Shown: piece after piece, positions 7,726-16,424 of the stretch
Layout: every line of letters begins with the position of its first letter
Position numbering within the stretch: position 1 is the first letter of the stretch
Origin: Candidatus Stygibacter australis
Lineage (GTDB): Bacteria > Cloacimonadota > Cloacimonadia > Cloacimonadales > TCS61
Length of the DNA stretch: 39,028 nt
Direction of reading: 5' to 3'
NCBI GenBank assembly: GCA_030765845.1
Contig: JAVCDJ010000030.1
Span: 1-39,028, forward strand
Notes under the pieces: generated by a model
Told to the model about the DNA's origin: nothing
Databases searched by the model: none
The model's input: the letters and a program-made list of their open reading frames with translations, nothing else
Program-made: the position numbers and the translations under genes

Positions 7726-10256
7726 TATTTCATCAGCACCATTTTACCTATCCGACTGTCCAACGCTCCAGATAATTTATAGAAATAGACTCCTGAGCTA
7801 AAATCCTTAGCATCCCAATTGTATATTCCTTTGCCTTGCAATCCATCCACACGCTGCACTTCTTCACCCCGGATATTATAGATAATCAGATCACATTTAC
7901 CATAATCCCCAGTATTATATGCTATCTGCGTACTGGGATTAAATGGATTAGGATAATTATATATTTCACTAATAGCCGTACTCACTTCACCTTCATCATT
8001 ATCAGTCATGCGGCTAATGGTGAATGGTATATCAAATCCATACAGCCCTTCTTCACTGTTGATTAATAAACAAAACTCCCAGTAAGTATCATATAATCCC
8101 GTAAATGAAGTCACCAGGTAAAGATATTCTCCAGGCAGAAGTGAAAACTCACCCACATCTTCTGCACTCATGGAGATTTCCTCCCCGTTTGCCCGTGTAA
8201 TCTCTGCGGTTACGTTCACATTTTCATCTAAACTCGATAGATCATATTCCAATTCACAAACGCTTTCCTCTTCAGAAGTATTAAATATCGTCAAAGTATC
8301 AAAAATGCAGTCTGACTCCCCAATATGTATCTCTTCATCACGAAGACCATTATAACTCACCTGCACAGGATTTATATATTCATCTGCTGTACTGGCTGAT
8401 TGGATTATCTGTCCTGATGCTTCGTTTACCAGGTAAATTCCCAATTCTCTGTCTTCCCAATCTCCTGCCGGCACATCCAATTCCAGTTCATAAAGTTCTG
8501 TCTCTCCCGCTTCAGGAAGCATCAGTTCTTCATCCTCCCATTGCCAGTTCAATGCCAGATTATCAATACCGGCTTCCTCACTATCTTCCCAAATAGTATA
8601 GGCAATATGATATTCACCAAAAGCTACTCCCACAATATTTTCTGTTGTGTAATGCAGCACATTATTTTCAGTATCCAGATCGATTATCTTCATCTTAACA
8701 GGAGATGACTCTAGAATCTTATTATACAATGCCCGTGAGTAATTATCTAATCCACCAGTCCAGGCATGATATCCTCTGATCAAGACTGTTGGCAATTCAT
8801 TAATATTATACATATCTGTAAGCTCAATATATTCATCAATAACAAATTGAGGATCAGCTAAAAACGTGATATCCCAACAGGTATTTGTTCCCAAGTCTGC
8901 TCTGTAGCCAGCAAATTCAGTTAAAATCTCAGGTTCTCCTTCGCTGATACCGTCTTCCAGGAATAAAAAGACGGGAGCTGTTCGTGGTGCATACCAAGGC
9001 TCATTGACCCAGCCTTGCAATTCTGCCTGAATATCTACTATAGTAGGATTTGTATTATATGCCGGCGTATTATTCTGCGTTGAAGTCCATTTACATTCTC
9101 CTTTTGCCGGACATATCTGGATCGTCATTCGCGTCCAGGTCCCTTGACCCGCCTCATCTGCCAGCACCTGCCATTGCCTTTCTGCTGTGAAATCACTGTC
9201 ACCCTCTATCTCTGCTGCCAGATTCGCATAGCGATTGCAATACTGCGGGGGATACAAAACTCTGAAATGATTAGTAGCCACCAGATTATCTCCAATTATT
9301 GCTGGGTTCAGACTATTATCAGCCTGAGTCCGCACTGCTGTCCCTACATTATTCTGCTCAATTATCACTGGTGGCTCACCATTTCCCTGCACGCATGTGA
9401 TGATAGCACCTGTGACACTATTTGAACCGCTCAAAGCATTTACCATATCCTGCTGATCACACACCCCGCTGCCATCATAATCAAGCATCTCAATTGCCTT
9501 ACGCATTGTGAGAAGCACTGGTTTATATGGTCCCGCATTAACGATAGTATTATCGCTGCCCACATCCATAAAACAGGTGAGTCCACTGGCATTTGTAGCA
9601 GAAAGCCCTGTTACAAAAAGCGGATAGGTAAAAGTAATATAGGGTTGCTCATCTTCCTCATCCGGCACGCACACCAGCAGCAGAGGATAGTTATCCAGTA
9701 TCCCAGCCCCATTCCAGTCCAGATGACGCGTCACGATCAAATCTCCCGATAGCAGCGGATCATCCTCAGTTGATTCTCCCCAACTTGATAAAGTTGCACA
9801 GCCAAAGGGCTCGCACATTTCTAGCCCCAATCCCCTTGACCTTGAGTATGCCAATACATCTACAACGGCATTCACCATGGCAATATCATATTCATCTATT
9901 TCCCTGCCCAAAGCAGTAATATAAATACTCTCACCGGCATCTGAAATCCCTTCCAGGGCAGCAGCAAATTCCTCCAGGTATTCAGCATCTATTTCCCAGT
10001 TTGCCAAAAACAATGTCCGGCTCATTTCATACATATAGTTGCTGCCATTATACATATACCCTATCACATAATCTTCAAATAATTGCACGCTCTCTTCTGC
10101 CAGCAGATAACCCTGAGCATAACCACGCTCAGCATGAGTACCCCAGCATCGCACCTTCATCCTGCCCTCTGCCAGATCCTCCCGTACACCATTAACCTGG
10201 CCCAATATACTATTGACCATCAGTAAAATTAGAAATAAAATCACAATTCTTTTCAT
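7725..10256 (-). CDS. Secreted C45-type Ntn hydrolase (acyltransferase/amidase-like) with T9SS tail
   Basis: This is an 843-residue protein with a signal peptide (MKRIVILFLILLMVNSILGQ). Residues about 30-400 resemble the C45 autoproteolytic acyltransferase / phospholipase B-like Ntn hydrolases. The domain opens with CWGTHAERGYAQGYLLAE, has a candidate nucleophile Cys153 in FGCATLSSWG, then GDLIVTRHLDW (175-181) in the place where the family carries its Arg/Asp-Trp strand, and later GLTCFMDVG. In this family, self-cleavage before the Cys exposes an N-terminal nucleophile that attacks amide bonds. Substrate classes vary (penicillins, bile acids, N-acyl amides), and nothing here tells which applies. 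C-terminal Ig-like modules and the sorting domain (about 760-843, NYPNPFNPSTQIAY) put it outside the cell or on the surface. The start codon follows GAGGCG at good spacing. Family confidence is moderate to good; the substrate is unknown. Confidence 0.8.
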   Translation of the reverse strand: MKRIVILFLILLMVNSILGQVNGVREDLAEGRMKVRCWGTHAERGYAQGYLLAEESVQLFEDYVIGYMYNGSNYMYEMSRTLFLANWEIDAEYLEEFAAALEGISDAGESIYITALGREIDEYDIAMVNAVVDVLAYSRSRGLGLEMCEPFGCATLSSWGESTEDDPLLSGDLIVTRHLDWNGAGILDNYPLLLVCVPDEEDEQPYITFTYPLFVTGLSATNASGLTCFMDVGSDNTIVNAGPYKPVLLTMRKAIEMLDYDGSGVCDQQDMVNALSGSNSVTGAIITCVQGNGEPPVIIEQNNVGTAVRTQADNSLNPAIIGDNLVATNHFRVLYPPQYCNRYANLAAEIEGDSDFTAERQWQVLADEAGQGTWTRMTIQICPAKGECKWTSTQNNTPAYNTNPTIVDIQAELQGWVNEPWYAPRTAPVFLFLEDGISEGEPEILTEFAGYRADLGTNTCWDITFLADPQFVIDEYIELTDMYNINELPTVLIRGYHAWTGGLDNYSRALYNKILESSPVKMKIIDLDTENNVLHYTTENIVGVAFGEYHIAYTIWEDSEEAGIDNLALNWQWEDEELMLPEAGETELYELELDVPAGDWEDRELGIYLVNEASGQIIQSASTADEYINPVQVSYNGLRDEEIHIGESDCIFDTLTIFNTSEEESVCELEYDLSSLDENVNVTAEITRANGEEISMSAEDVGEFSLLPGEYLYLVTSFTGLYDTYWEFCLLINSEEGLYGFDIPFTISRMTDNDEGEVSTAISEIYNYPNPFNPSTQIAYNTGDYGKCDLIIYNIRGEEVQRVDGLQGKGIYNWDAKDFSSGVYFYKLSGALDSRIGKMVLMK

Positions 10257-10283
10257 AATCGCCTCGTTCAGAAATATTTGATA

Positions 10284-10314
10284 TTATTACCCCAATCCCA
10301 ACCAAAAGAGTCAA
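10284..10314 (-). promoter_or_regulatory. Putative housekeeping promoter for the Ntn hydrolase gene
   Basis: The minus strand has TTGACT (10309-10314), 58 nt before the ATG at 10256. TAATAA follows at 19-nt spacing (10284-10289), or GGTAAT at 17 nt. Confidence 0.5.
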
Positions 10315-10320
10315 GCAATT

Positions 10321-10560
10321 TCTCCCGCTAAGTTAGATGTGCACCGCCAGGTATTTCCAGGTGGGGCACAGATAACGACCACTATCAACCAATCCCTGGA
10401 AAAAAATGCTGAGCTGAGGCGTGAAATATGGATTTCCACTGAAAACTGCACGTTGTTCTTGCCCCTCGCAGACCGTGCCGTAGCCTTGGCGAAGAATGGA
10501 CTTCCTGAGTACCGCCCGTGGTGCAAGTCCCACTTATCTTACTATTTGTCTGTTCAGATG
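10321..10560. repeat. Non-coding stretch resembling a dispersed intergenic repeat
   Basis: This stretch is more GC-rich than its surroundings. It contains CCGTAGCCTTGGCGAAG (about 10479-10495), whose reverse complement reads TTCGCCAAGGCTACGG. From memory, that string recurs in intergenic repeats of several uncultivated bacterial lineages and gives spurious FAKATAR peptides when translated. Short frames exist on both strands here, but none has a ribosome binding site or protein-like composition. I see only one copy in this window, so calling it a repeat is inference. Confidence 0.4.
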
Positions 10561-10571
10561 CTCTCCCAACC

Positions 10572-10605
10572 CTATTCCAAAATTGTATCGTTTATTTTGG
10601 AATAG
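10572..10605. repeat. Perfect 11-bp hairpin
   Basis: The arms CTATTCCAAAA (10572-10582) and TTTTGGAATAG (10595-10605) flank a 12-nt loop. No gene ends nearby and no T tract follows, so a terminator role is doubtful. Confidence 0.6.
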
Positions 10606-10751
10606 TACAAAAAATACTGTTTACTTAACACCGATCATTGATACCATTTGAACTGACAAAATCAGTTTTATCAGCATTAATTATAGGATTTTTGATGCCA
10701 AAACAGCCTTTATACACACTCATTTCTGACAATAACGTGTCTTCCAGGATT

Positions 10752-10801
10752 CACAACTCAACCCGGCATAACATAAAAATGTCATGCCGGGTTGAGTTGT
10801 G
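10752..10801. repeat. Perfect 18-bp inverted repeat (hairpin)
   Basis: CACAACTCAACCCGGCAT (10752-10769) is exactly complementary to 10784-10801. The 14-nt loop can itself pair (ACAT/ATGT around AAAA). It lies about 450 bp from the nearest gene end and lacks a T tract, so it looks like a palindromic repeat unit or a structured RNA rather than a simple terminator. The remaining spacer (10802-11175) shows no gene that I can support. Confidence 0.7.
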
Positions 10802-11175
10802 GCAGATTAATGCCAATGCTTTCCTAATTTCTCCGTTTCAAAGAGATCGTTCCATCTGATTATTTCTTTTTTCTATCTCGTAAGTACGGTTCCTCATCTA
10901 CCTGCAGGTTATATTTACATATTTTCACGTTACTTATTATTATATAAGAAGATAGATAGTAAATTCCCCATCTGTCCTACTCCCAGGGGCTTCCCTGTGG
11001 GTTCCCAGTGGGTTGGTGTAACTTGAAATTCAGTTAGGAAATATTTTTATTACAATAGTTGTACTTCAGGTATCAGGTTTTCAGTACTGGTTTCATTAAA
11101 TTAACATCCTGCAGGTCAACTGATATTTTTGTAAAACAAATCTTCGTAAGCTTTTAATTAAGTGTAATATTTTAT

Positions 11176-11204
11176 TTGACAGCAATAATATAAATTTAGA
11201 GAAT
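11176..11204 (+). promoter_or_regulatory. Putative housekeeping promoter for the beta-helix protein
   Basis: TTGACA at 11176-11181 lies 61 nt before the ATG at 11237. The -10 position at 17-nt spacing reads GAGAAT (11199-11204), a weak match. Confidence 0.45.
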
Positions 11205-11236
11205 TGGTTTGGAACAAAATAAGCAGAGGAGACAAT

Positions 11237-14128
11237 ATGCGATTAAGGATTTTTTTTATACTGATAATTATAATCTTTTCCCATATCGCACGTTCAGATA
11301 TCATTGATGCCGAAGGTGATCAAAGCGGAATCTGGCAGAGTGGCAATACTTATCAGGTAGTGGGTCATATTTACGTAAATACAGGCAACACTCTTCTGAT
11401 CGAACCGGGAACAACAGTGATGTTCATGGCACATTATACATTTACAGTAACAGGTATCCTTATTGCTGCCGGAACGAATGCAGATTCCATACTCTTTACT
11501 TATGACAGGTCTAATACTCAATCCGATAACTGGAACCGGATATCCTTCGAGGAATCACAGTCTTCAGCTAGTATAATTTCATATTGTATTCTTGAATACG
11601 CTTCTGTACCCATTAGCTGCCGGGAAAATGCAAATATCCTGATTTCCAATAATACTTTTCGTATAGGCTTAGTTGCTATTGAAGTTGTAAGGTCTTCACC
11701 TTTGATCCAGTATAATCACATGGATGACTACCATAAAGGTGTTTATGCTGAGGAAGCATCAGCACTATTAGTCATACGCAGAAATGTGTTCACCAATATG
11801 TCATTTGCTGGTGTATGGTGTAGCAGCGCTGATAGCTGCCTGGTCGAAGATAACACTGTTCTAGCATCAGAAAGTTGGGGAATATACTGTTGCAGCACTG
11901 ATGCAATAATCAGAAATAATGTTATTCATGGTGCCGGAGGCTATGGTATTATCTGCAGATATCAGATGGAATCCATAATTAGCAGAAATCTGATCACAGA
12001 CAGTTATGGAGGTGTAGCTTATGATTCTGCTCAACAAACTGAATTGATCAATAACACCATCGTAAATTGCAAAACAGGATTATATTTGGATGATGAAACT
12101 GAGCCTATTGATATAATAAATAATATTTTCTATGATAATTACACAGCAATGAATCTGCATTTGCCGGAAGATTACTGCTTCAGCAATAATCTATTCTGGG
12201 AAAACAGCATCAATTTAACCGGGAGCGAAATGGTTGATCTGGGGATCATCTGCATGTATAATAATAATGGTACTCCATGTGATATATATCAAAATTTATT
12301 TACAAATCCATTATTTGAAGATCCTGAGCTTGATTATTACACACTGACTATTAATTCACCAGCTATCGACGCCGGTCTAAACAGTTATGAATACTATGAT
12401 CCCGATGGCACGATTGCTGATTTAGGAGCTTATTACCTGCCGCAAGCTCCAGCAATCCCTGTCGCTGCTTTCACCTCAGACATATACTTCGGTCAAGCAG
12501 ACCTGTGTGTTAGTTTCCGCTCAGAATCCACTGGCTATATTGATACCTATCTCTGGAATTTTGGGGATGGAAATACCAGTAATGCAGAAAATCCTGTTCA
12601 CATATATGAAGAAAATGGCGAGTATAATGTATCTCTTACCGTATCAGGACCTTCTGGTTCTGATACTTGTCAGGAAGAAAACTACATCATAGTAATGCCC
12701 CAAATACAAGTTAGCGGTGATCTTTCTGGTCTTTGGACATCTGAATATTGCTACTGCCTGGTGGAAGATGCCTCCATCAATCATAATACTACTCTCACGA
12801 TAGAACCAGGAACCCTGATCAGGTTTATGGGGCAATATACTTTGACAGTAATTGGAACTTTGATTGCTGAAGGTACAGAAACAGACAGTATCAGGTTCAC
12901 ATCAGGCAACCGGCGACCTTTTGAAGGAGACTGGGCATCAATAAACTTTATAACCAGCGAAGCAGACAACAGCGTATTTAATCATGTAATAGTGGAATAT
13001 GCAGAAATAGGGATTTATTTGCATTATACTGCTTTACATATCACGAATTCGAGGATTTCTGATAATTTTTGCGGAATTGAAATCATGGAAGCAGCACCTG
13101 TGATTGAAGGGAATTATATTACAAGTAACTATGATCTTGGTATGGATATCCATGATAATTCCCCCTGTACAGTTAGTAATAATTACTTTTATGATAACCA
13201 GGAAGATATTTTTCTTAGAACTTATGGCCCTCCTCTTATCACTGGAAATACTTTCAGAAAAGCACAAAGAAAAGCAATCAGGTGTTATGGCACAACTGCC
13301 GATATATCGGGTAATTTATTTATCGACAATCCTGTAAGTATCATACTTGATGCAAGTTATCCGCTCATACATCATAACGTGTTTTGCGGAGGCGGCACTA
13401 CCGGAGTCTGGGGTTTTGGCGATAATAATACTCCCGAGATTTATAATAATACCTTTATCAATCTAATTTATGGAATTCGTATCTTCACTTCAACCCAATT
13501 TTTGGTCACGAACAATGCTTTTTATGGTAATGAATATGCCCTTTATTCCTATCCCCTAACTTCTAATTTAGATCATAACCTATTTTACAATAATGTGATA
13601 AACTACGGTGGTAATGTTCCCGACTGGTTTGAAGTAATAGAATATGAGAACGAAAATAGTGATCCCTGTGATCTCAATTATAATCTGTTTATATCACCTG
13701 AATTTGTTGATCCGCAGTTATTAGATTTTCATCTAACCAGAGAATCGCCCTGCATAGATGCTGGAAATCCTGATCCCATCTATAATGATCCTGATGATAC
13801 AATCTCCGATATTGGGGCATTTTACCTTCATCATCTGGTCGATAATGATGAAAATGGAATCATGCCTTCTGAAATTTCTTTTGCCAGTTACCCTAATCCT
13901 TTTAATCCCGAAACTAATATTGAATTTGAACTTGAGGATGCTGGAAAAGTAAAATTGACGGTTTATAATATTAAGGGACAAAAAGTGGCAGAACTGATTG
14001 ATGAAGAAATGGAAGCCGGCAAACATAGTCTTGTCTGGAATGCTAAAGGGTGCGGTAGTAGCTGCTATTTTATACACTTGTCCACAGGATCGTATTCACT
14101 ATTTCAAAAAGTGGTCTTACTTAAATAA
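11237..14128 (+). CDS. Secreted right-handed beta-helix protein, internally duplicated, with PKD and T9SS domains
   Basis: This is a 963-residue protein. I chose ATG 11237 over the upstream TTG at 11204 because AGAGGAG lies just before it and the signal peptide starts there (MRLRIFFILIIIIFSHIARS). Residues about 20-405 and 487-870 are two copies of one unit. Each opens with a GIW/GLW strand and an IEPGT...F.....TV..G.LIA.GT..DSI.FT block. Each continues with parallel beta-helix rungs (repeated NN.F, N.I, GI strands) and closes with SPAIDAG/SPCIDAG followed by DLGAYYL/DIGAFYL. A PKD domain (about 409-485, YLWNFGDGNTSNAENPVHIY) separates the copies. The sorting domain occupies about 874-963 (SYPNPFNPETNIEFEL). 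Such helices often bind or cleave polysaccharides, but no lyase motif is evident, so surface binding is as likely. It is monocistronic. Confidence 0.88.
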   Translation: MRLRIFFILIIIIFSHIARSDIIDAEGDQSGIWQSGNTYQVVGHIYVNTGNTLLIEPGTTVMFMAHYTFTVTGILIAAGTNADSILFTYDRSNTQSDNWNRISFEESQSSASIISYCILEYASVPISCRENANILISNNTFRIGLVAIEVVRSSPLIQYNHMDDYHKGVYAEEASALLVIRRNVFTNMSFAGVWCSSADSCLVEDNTVLASESWGIYCCSTDAIIRNNVIHGAGGYGIICRYQMESIISRNLITDSYGGVAYDSAQQTELINNTIVNCKTGLYLDDETEPIDIINNIFYDNYTAMNLHLPEDYCFSNNLFWENSINLTGSEMVDLGIICMYNNNGTPCDIYQNLFTNPLFEDPELDYYTLTINSPAIDAGLNSYEYYDPDGTIADLGAYYLPQAPAIPVAAFTSDIYFGQADLCVSFRSESTGYIDTYLWNFGDGNTSNAENPVHIYEENGEYNVSLTVSGPSGSDTCQEENYIIVMPQIQVSGDLSGLWTSEYCYCLVEDASINHNTTLTIEPGTLIRFMGQYTLTVIGTLIAEGTETDSIRFTSGNRRPFEGDWASINFITSEADNSVFNHVIVEYAEIGIYLHYTALHITNSRISDNFCGIEIMEAAPVIEGNYITSNYDLGMDIHDNSPCTVSNNYFYDNQEDIFLRTYGPPLITGNTFRKAQRKAIRCYGTTADISGNLFIDNPVSIILDASYPLIHHNVFCGGGTTGVWGFGDNNTPEIYNNTFINLIYGIRIFTSTQFLVTNNAFYGNEYALYSYPLTSNLDHNLFYNNVINYGGNVPDWFEVIEYENENSDPCDLNYNLFISPEFVDPQLLDFHLTRESPCIDAGNPDPIYNDPDDTISDIGAFYLHHLVDNDENGIMPSEISFASYPNPFNPETNIEFELEDAGKVKLTVYNIKGQKVAELIDEEMEAGKHSLVWNAKGCGSSCYFIHLSTGSYSLFQKVVLLK

Positions 14129-14163
14129 ACTTCTTTAAATGATGCCAACCCGGCGGAATTACA

Positions 14164-14187
14164 TTAGCATCCCTGGCTAACTTTTAT
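14164..14187 (+). terminator. Weak candidate terminator
   Basis: A short stem TTAGC / GCTAA (14164-14180, 7-nt loop) is followed by CTTTTATT. It lies between converging genes ending at 14128 and 14221. The stem is only 5 bp, so confidence is low. Confidence 0.35.
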
Positions 14188-14220
14188 TATATTCAATGGA
14201 TATAAATATTTATGATCAGC

Positions 14221-14718
14221 TCAAATTGGCAAATTGGTTTTCTTGATCAATTCTGCTGCCCAGAGCCGGGCATTTGAAAGAGAGCGGGATTCTTTACCTT
14301 TTTCATTCAAGAAATCACGTTCACCCACTATAGATGCTTCAGGCATTTCAGCTATCATATTTTTGAGGGTTTTGCCCGGTCCTCCCTGATGAGTGGCATA
14401 GACAGCAACCTTTTTACCAGCAAGGTCATGTTCACCAAAAAAAGTTCGTAAGGCTGGGACAAATGACCATGCCCAGACGGGTGTACCAATGATCACCAGA
14501 TCATAATCCGCTGGATTGAAATTATATTCTATCAGTTTAGGTTTCTTTTTGCCCATAACCTGTGAACCACCCTTCAAAATAGAGATAAATTTAGAATCTT
14601 TGCTCTGTGCATCCTCTGTTAACAGAGGGATAAGATCAGCATCAAGCACTTTCGCCATGGTTTCAGCAATAGATTTCGTGAAACCAGTTAAAGAAAAATA
14701 AATAATTGCAGTTTTCAT
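14221..14718 (-). CDS. Flavodoxin-family protein
   Basis: This 165-residue protein has no signal peptide, so it is cytoplasmic. The N-terminus MKTAIIYFSLTGFTKSIAE holds the FMN phosphate loop of flavodoxins (S-x-T-G-x-T, residues 9-14). The later GTPVWAWSFVPALRTFF (about 78-94) matches the second flavin-contacting loop of the family, and AVYATHQGGPGKT the third. Flavodoxins carry electrons between redox enzymes using FMN. A strong ribosome binding site (AAGGGGAG) precedes the ATG. It stands alone between unrelated plus-strand genes, so no redox partner is suggested by context. Confidence 0.9.
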   Translation of the reverse strand: MKTAIIYFSLTGFTKSIAETMAKVLDADLIPLLTEDAQSKDSKFISILKGGSQVMGKKKPKLIEYNFNPADYDLVIIGTPVWAWSFVPALRTFFGEHDLAGKKVAVYATHQGGPGKTLKNMIAEMPEASIVGERDFLNEKGKESRSLSNARLWAAELIKKTNLPI

Positions 14719-14799
14719 AATACTCCCCTTATTGTATCCAATAGATTAATAATTTTGAGGTGCAGCTTTTTGTAAAGGAAAATCCTTATAGCAGGAAAC

Positions 14800-14828
14800 T
14801 TGACATATCTTAATGAGAATATAAAAAT
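14800..14828 (+). promoter_or_regulatory. Putative housekeeping promoter for the 14857-18524 gene pair
   Basis: TTGACA at 14800-14805 lies 57 nt before the ATG at 14857. An A/T-rich -10 region follows, with no clear TATAAT at 17 nt; TATAAA occurs at a 14-nt spacing. Confidence 0.45.
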
Positions 14829-14856
14829 TGCAGAGTTAAATTCTAAGAGGTAAATT

Positions 14857-16407
14857 ATGAAGTATATTTTAGTTAGTTTTGTATTAGTATTGTTTTTTTC
14901 CCCATTATCTGCAGTACATAATTTCACAATAAATGGTCAGGAATCCTTAACAGTAGCTGTTTCAGATAGTTTATATCTGGAATTTGAATTTGAGAATGAA
15001 GGTAATTCAGCAGACTTTGATCTGTCTATAGAAATTTTAGGACAGCAAATCCCCCTGTTTTCAGGAAACTATGCGCTTTTTGAAGATGGAGGGCTTTTAG
15101 ACAGTACCGGTTTAGATGGCACTTTTGCGGGAGGGTTTAATAATTTTATTCAGCTTCCTGAAGGAACTACTTTGGTGGTTACACTCACAGACGAAGATGT
15201 GTCTGATGCCGTAGAAATCCAGTTTGAACAGCTTGATACTGATTTCAGTATAGCAGGTACAGTAACTCAGGAAAGCGGATGGATAGACCTGCCGGTGATG
15301 GGGGGAGTGGTCTTTACTATTTATAATGGCAGTGCAGAATACCTGATAGATTTATTTGAGAATTTCAGTCTGGAAGCATTACTGGAATTTATTTCTTCTG
15401 ATCATTACCTGCTCAGCGATCTTACAGGACTTCTGGGAAACTATCAGATATTCGTACCAGAGGATATTCCAGATGTACCCTGCACAGTGGGAGTGTATAG
15501 TGCATTGGATCTTAACGGTGAATTTCTGGCACCAGAGATGCAGGAAGTAACTGTGAATGGAAATGTCAGTGGTATTGATTTCTATTATGGGTATCCTGAT
15601 GGAGATTTTTCTGGTTTAGTACTTAATACTGAGGGAGAACCTGTTGCTAATGCAGCTTTTATCGTGGAAAATCCCAATTCCACAATTCCCTGGTTCTTTA
15701 CTACTGATGAAAGTGGAGCTTTTTTATTCGCCCTGGCAAATGGAACTTATAGCTATACCGTTACAGCTTTAGGTTATGAAATATATTCCGATGAAGTTAC
15801 TATTAATGATGATAATGTCTATTTGGAGATAGTTCTGCAGGGAGGTGGTGGCGAACCGGGCGGTGTTTTTTATGGTTTTGTGCTCAATGAACAGAGTGAA
15901 CCGGTTGTCAATGCTGAGATAGTGCTCATGCCAGTATCTGGCGGAGACACGCAATATGTTTACACAATGGGAGATGGCAGTTTCAGCATAGAGTTAATGA
16001 ATGGCATTTATAATTATATGGTCAGTCACGCCTGGTATATGGGAGATACTGGTGAATTTGAAATAGCAGATGCAGATGTATATCTGGAGATCATTATGCA
16101 GCCAGTGGATTCTAATGATGAAGATGTGCTCAGTCTTAGGAATTTAAGAGCCTGGCCCAATCCCTTTAATCCCCAGATAAATTTCAGCTTTCAATTGACT
16201 GAGCAAGCCGAAGTTGCTCTACACATATATAATATCCGGGGAGAATTAGTGAATACGCTGATAAATCAGAATTTAGCAGCAGGAGATCATAATTTCTCAT
16301 GGACAGGGATATCAGTCGATAATACTCTGGCAAGCAGCGGAGTATATTATTATCGCCTTCAAAGCAGTGATATTGACTACAAGGGAAAGATTTTATTATT
16401 GAAATAG
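14857..16407 (+). CDS. Secreted protein with two carboxypeptidase-regulatory-like repeats and T9SS tail
   Basis: This is a 516-residue protein with a signal peptide (MKYILVSFVLVLFFSPLSA). The N-terminal half (about 20-240) is beta-rich and I do not recognise it. Two carboxypeptidase regulatory-like domains follow (about 247-330, FSGLVLNTEGEPVANAAFIV; about 337-415, YGFVLNEQSEPVVNAEIVL). These Ig-like folds are common in surface proteins and form no active site. The sorting domain runs from 431 to the end (AWPNPFNPQINFSFQLTE). The ATG follows AAGAGG. The sigma-54 activator starts only 17 nt after the stop, so the two are probably co-transcribed. Similar fragments recur in the decayed region 22853-24502, which suggests that this secreted-protein + regulator pair was once duplicated. 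Confidence 0.87.
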   Translation: MKYILVSFVLVLFFSPLSAVHNFTINGQESLTVAVSDSLYLEFEFENEGNSADFDLSIEILGQQIPLFSGNYALFEDGGLLDSTGLDGTFAGGFNNFIQLPEGTTLVVTLTDEDVSDAVEIQFEQLDTDFSIAGTVTQESGWIDLPVMGGVVFTIYNGSAEYLIDLFENFSLEALLEFISSDHYLLSDLTGLLGNYQIFVPEDIPDVPCTVGVYSALDLNGEFLAPEMQEVTVNGNVSGIDFYYGYPDGDFSGLVLNTEGEPVANAAFIVENPNSTIPWFFTTDESGAFLFALANGTYSYTVTALGYEIYSDEVTINDDNVYLEIVLQGGGGEPGGVFYGFVLNEQSEPVVNAEIVLMPVSGGDTQYVYTMGDGSFSIELMNGIYNYMVSHAWYMGDTGEFEIADADVYLEIIMQPVDSNDEDVLSLRNLRAWPNPFNPQINFSFQLTEQAEVALHIYNIRGELVNTLINQNLAAGDHNFSWTGISVDNTLASSGVYYYRLQSSDIDYKGKILLLK

Positions 16408-16424
16408 TCTGATTGGGGGAGAAA

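Noticed and set aside
10311-10605. Short overlapping frames on both strands (71, 66 and 88 codons)
   Set aside because: No ribosome binding sites, and the peptides (FAKATAR-like) are those expected from a translated intergenic repeat.
11211-11227. Sigma-54-like string TTTGGAACAAAATAAGCA just before the beta-helix gene
   Set aside because: GG and GC have the right distance, but the transcript would start at or after the ATG at 11237, and the -12 part reads AAGCA instead of TTGCA.
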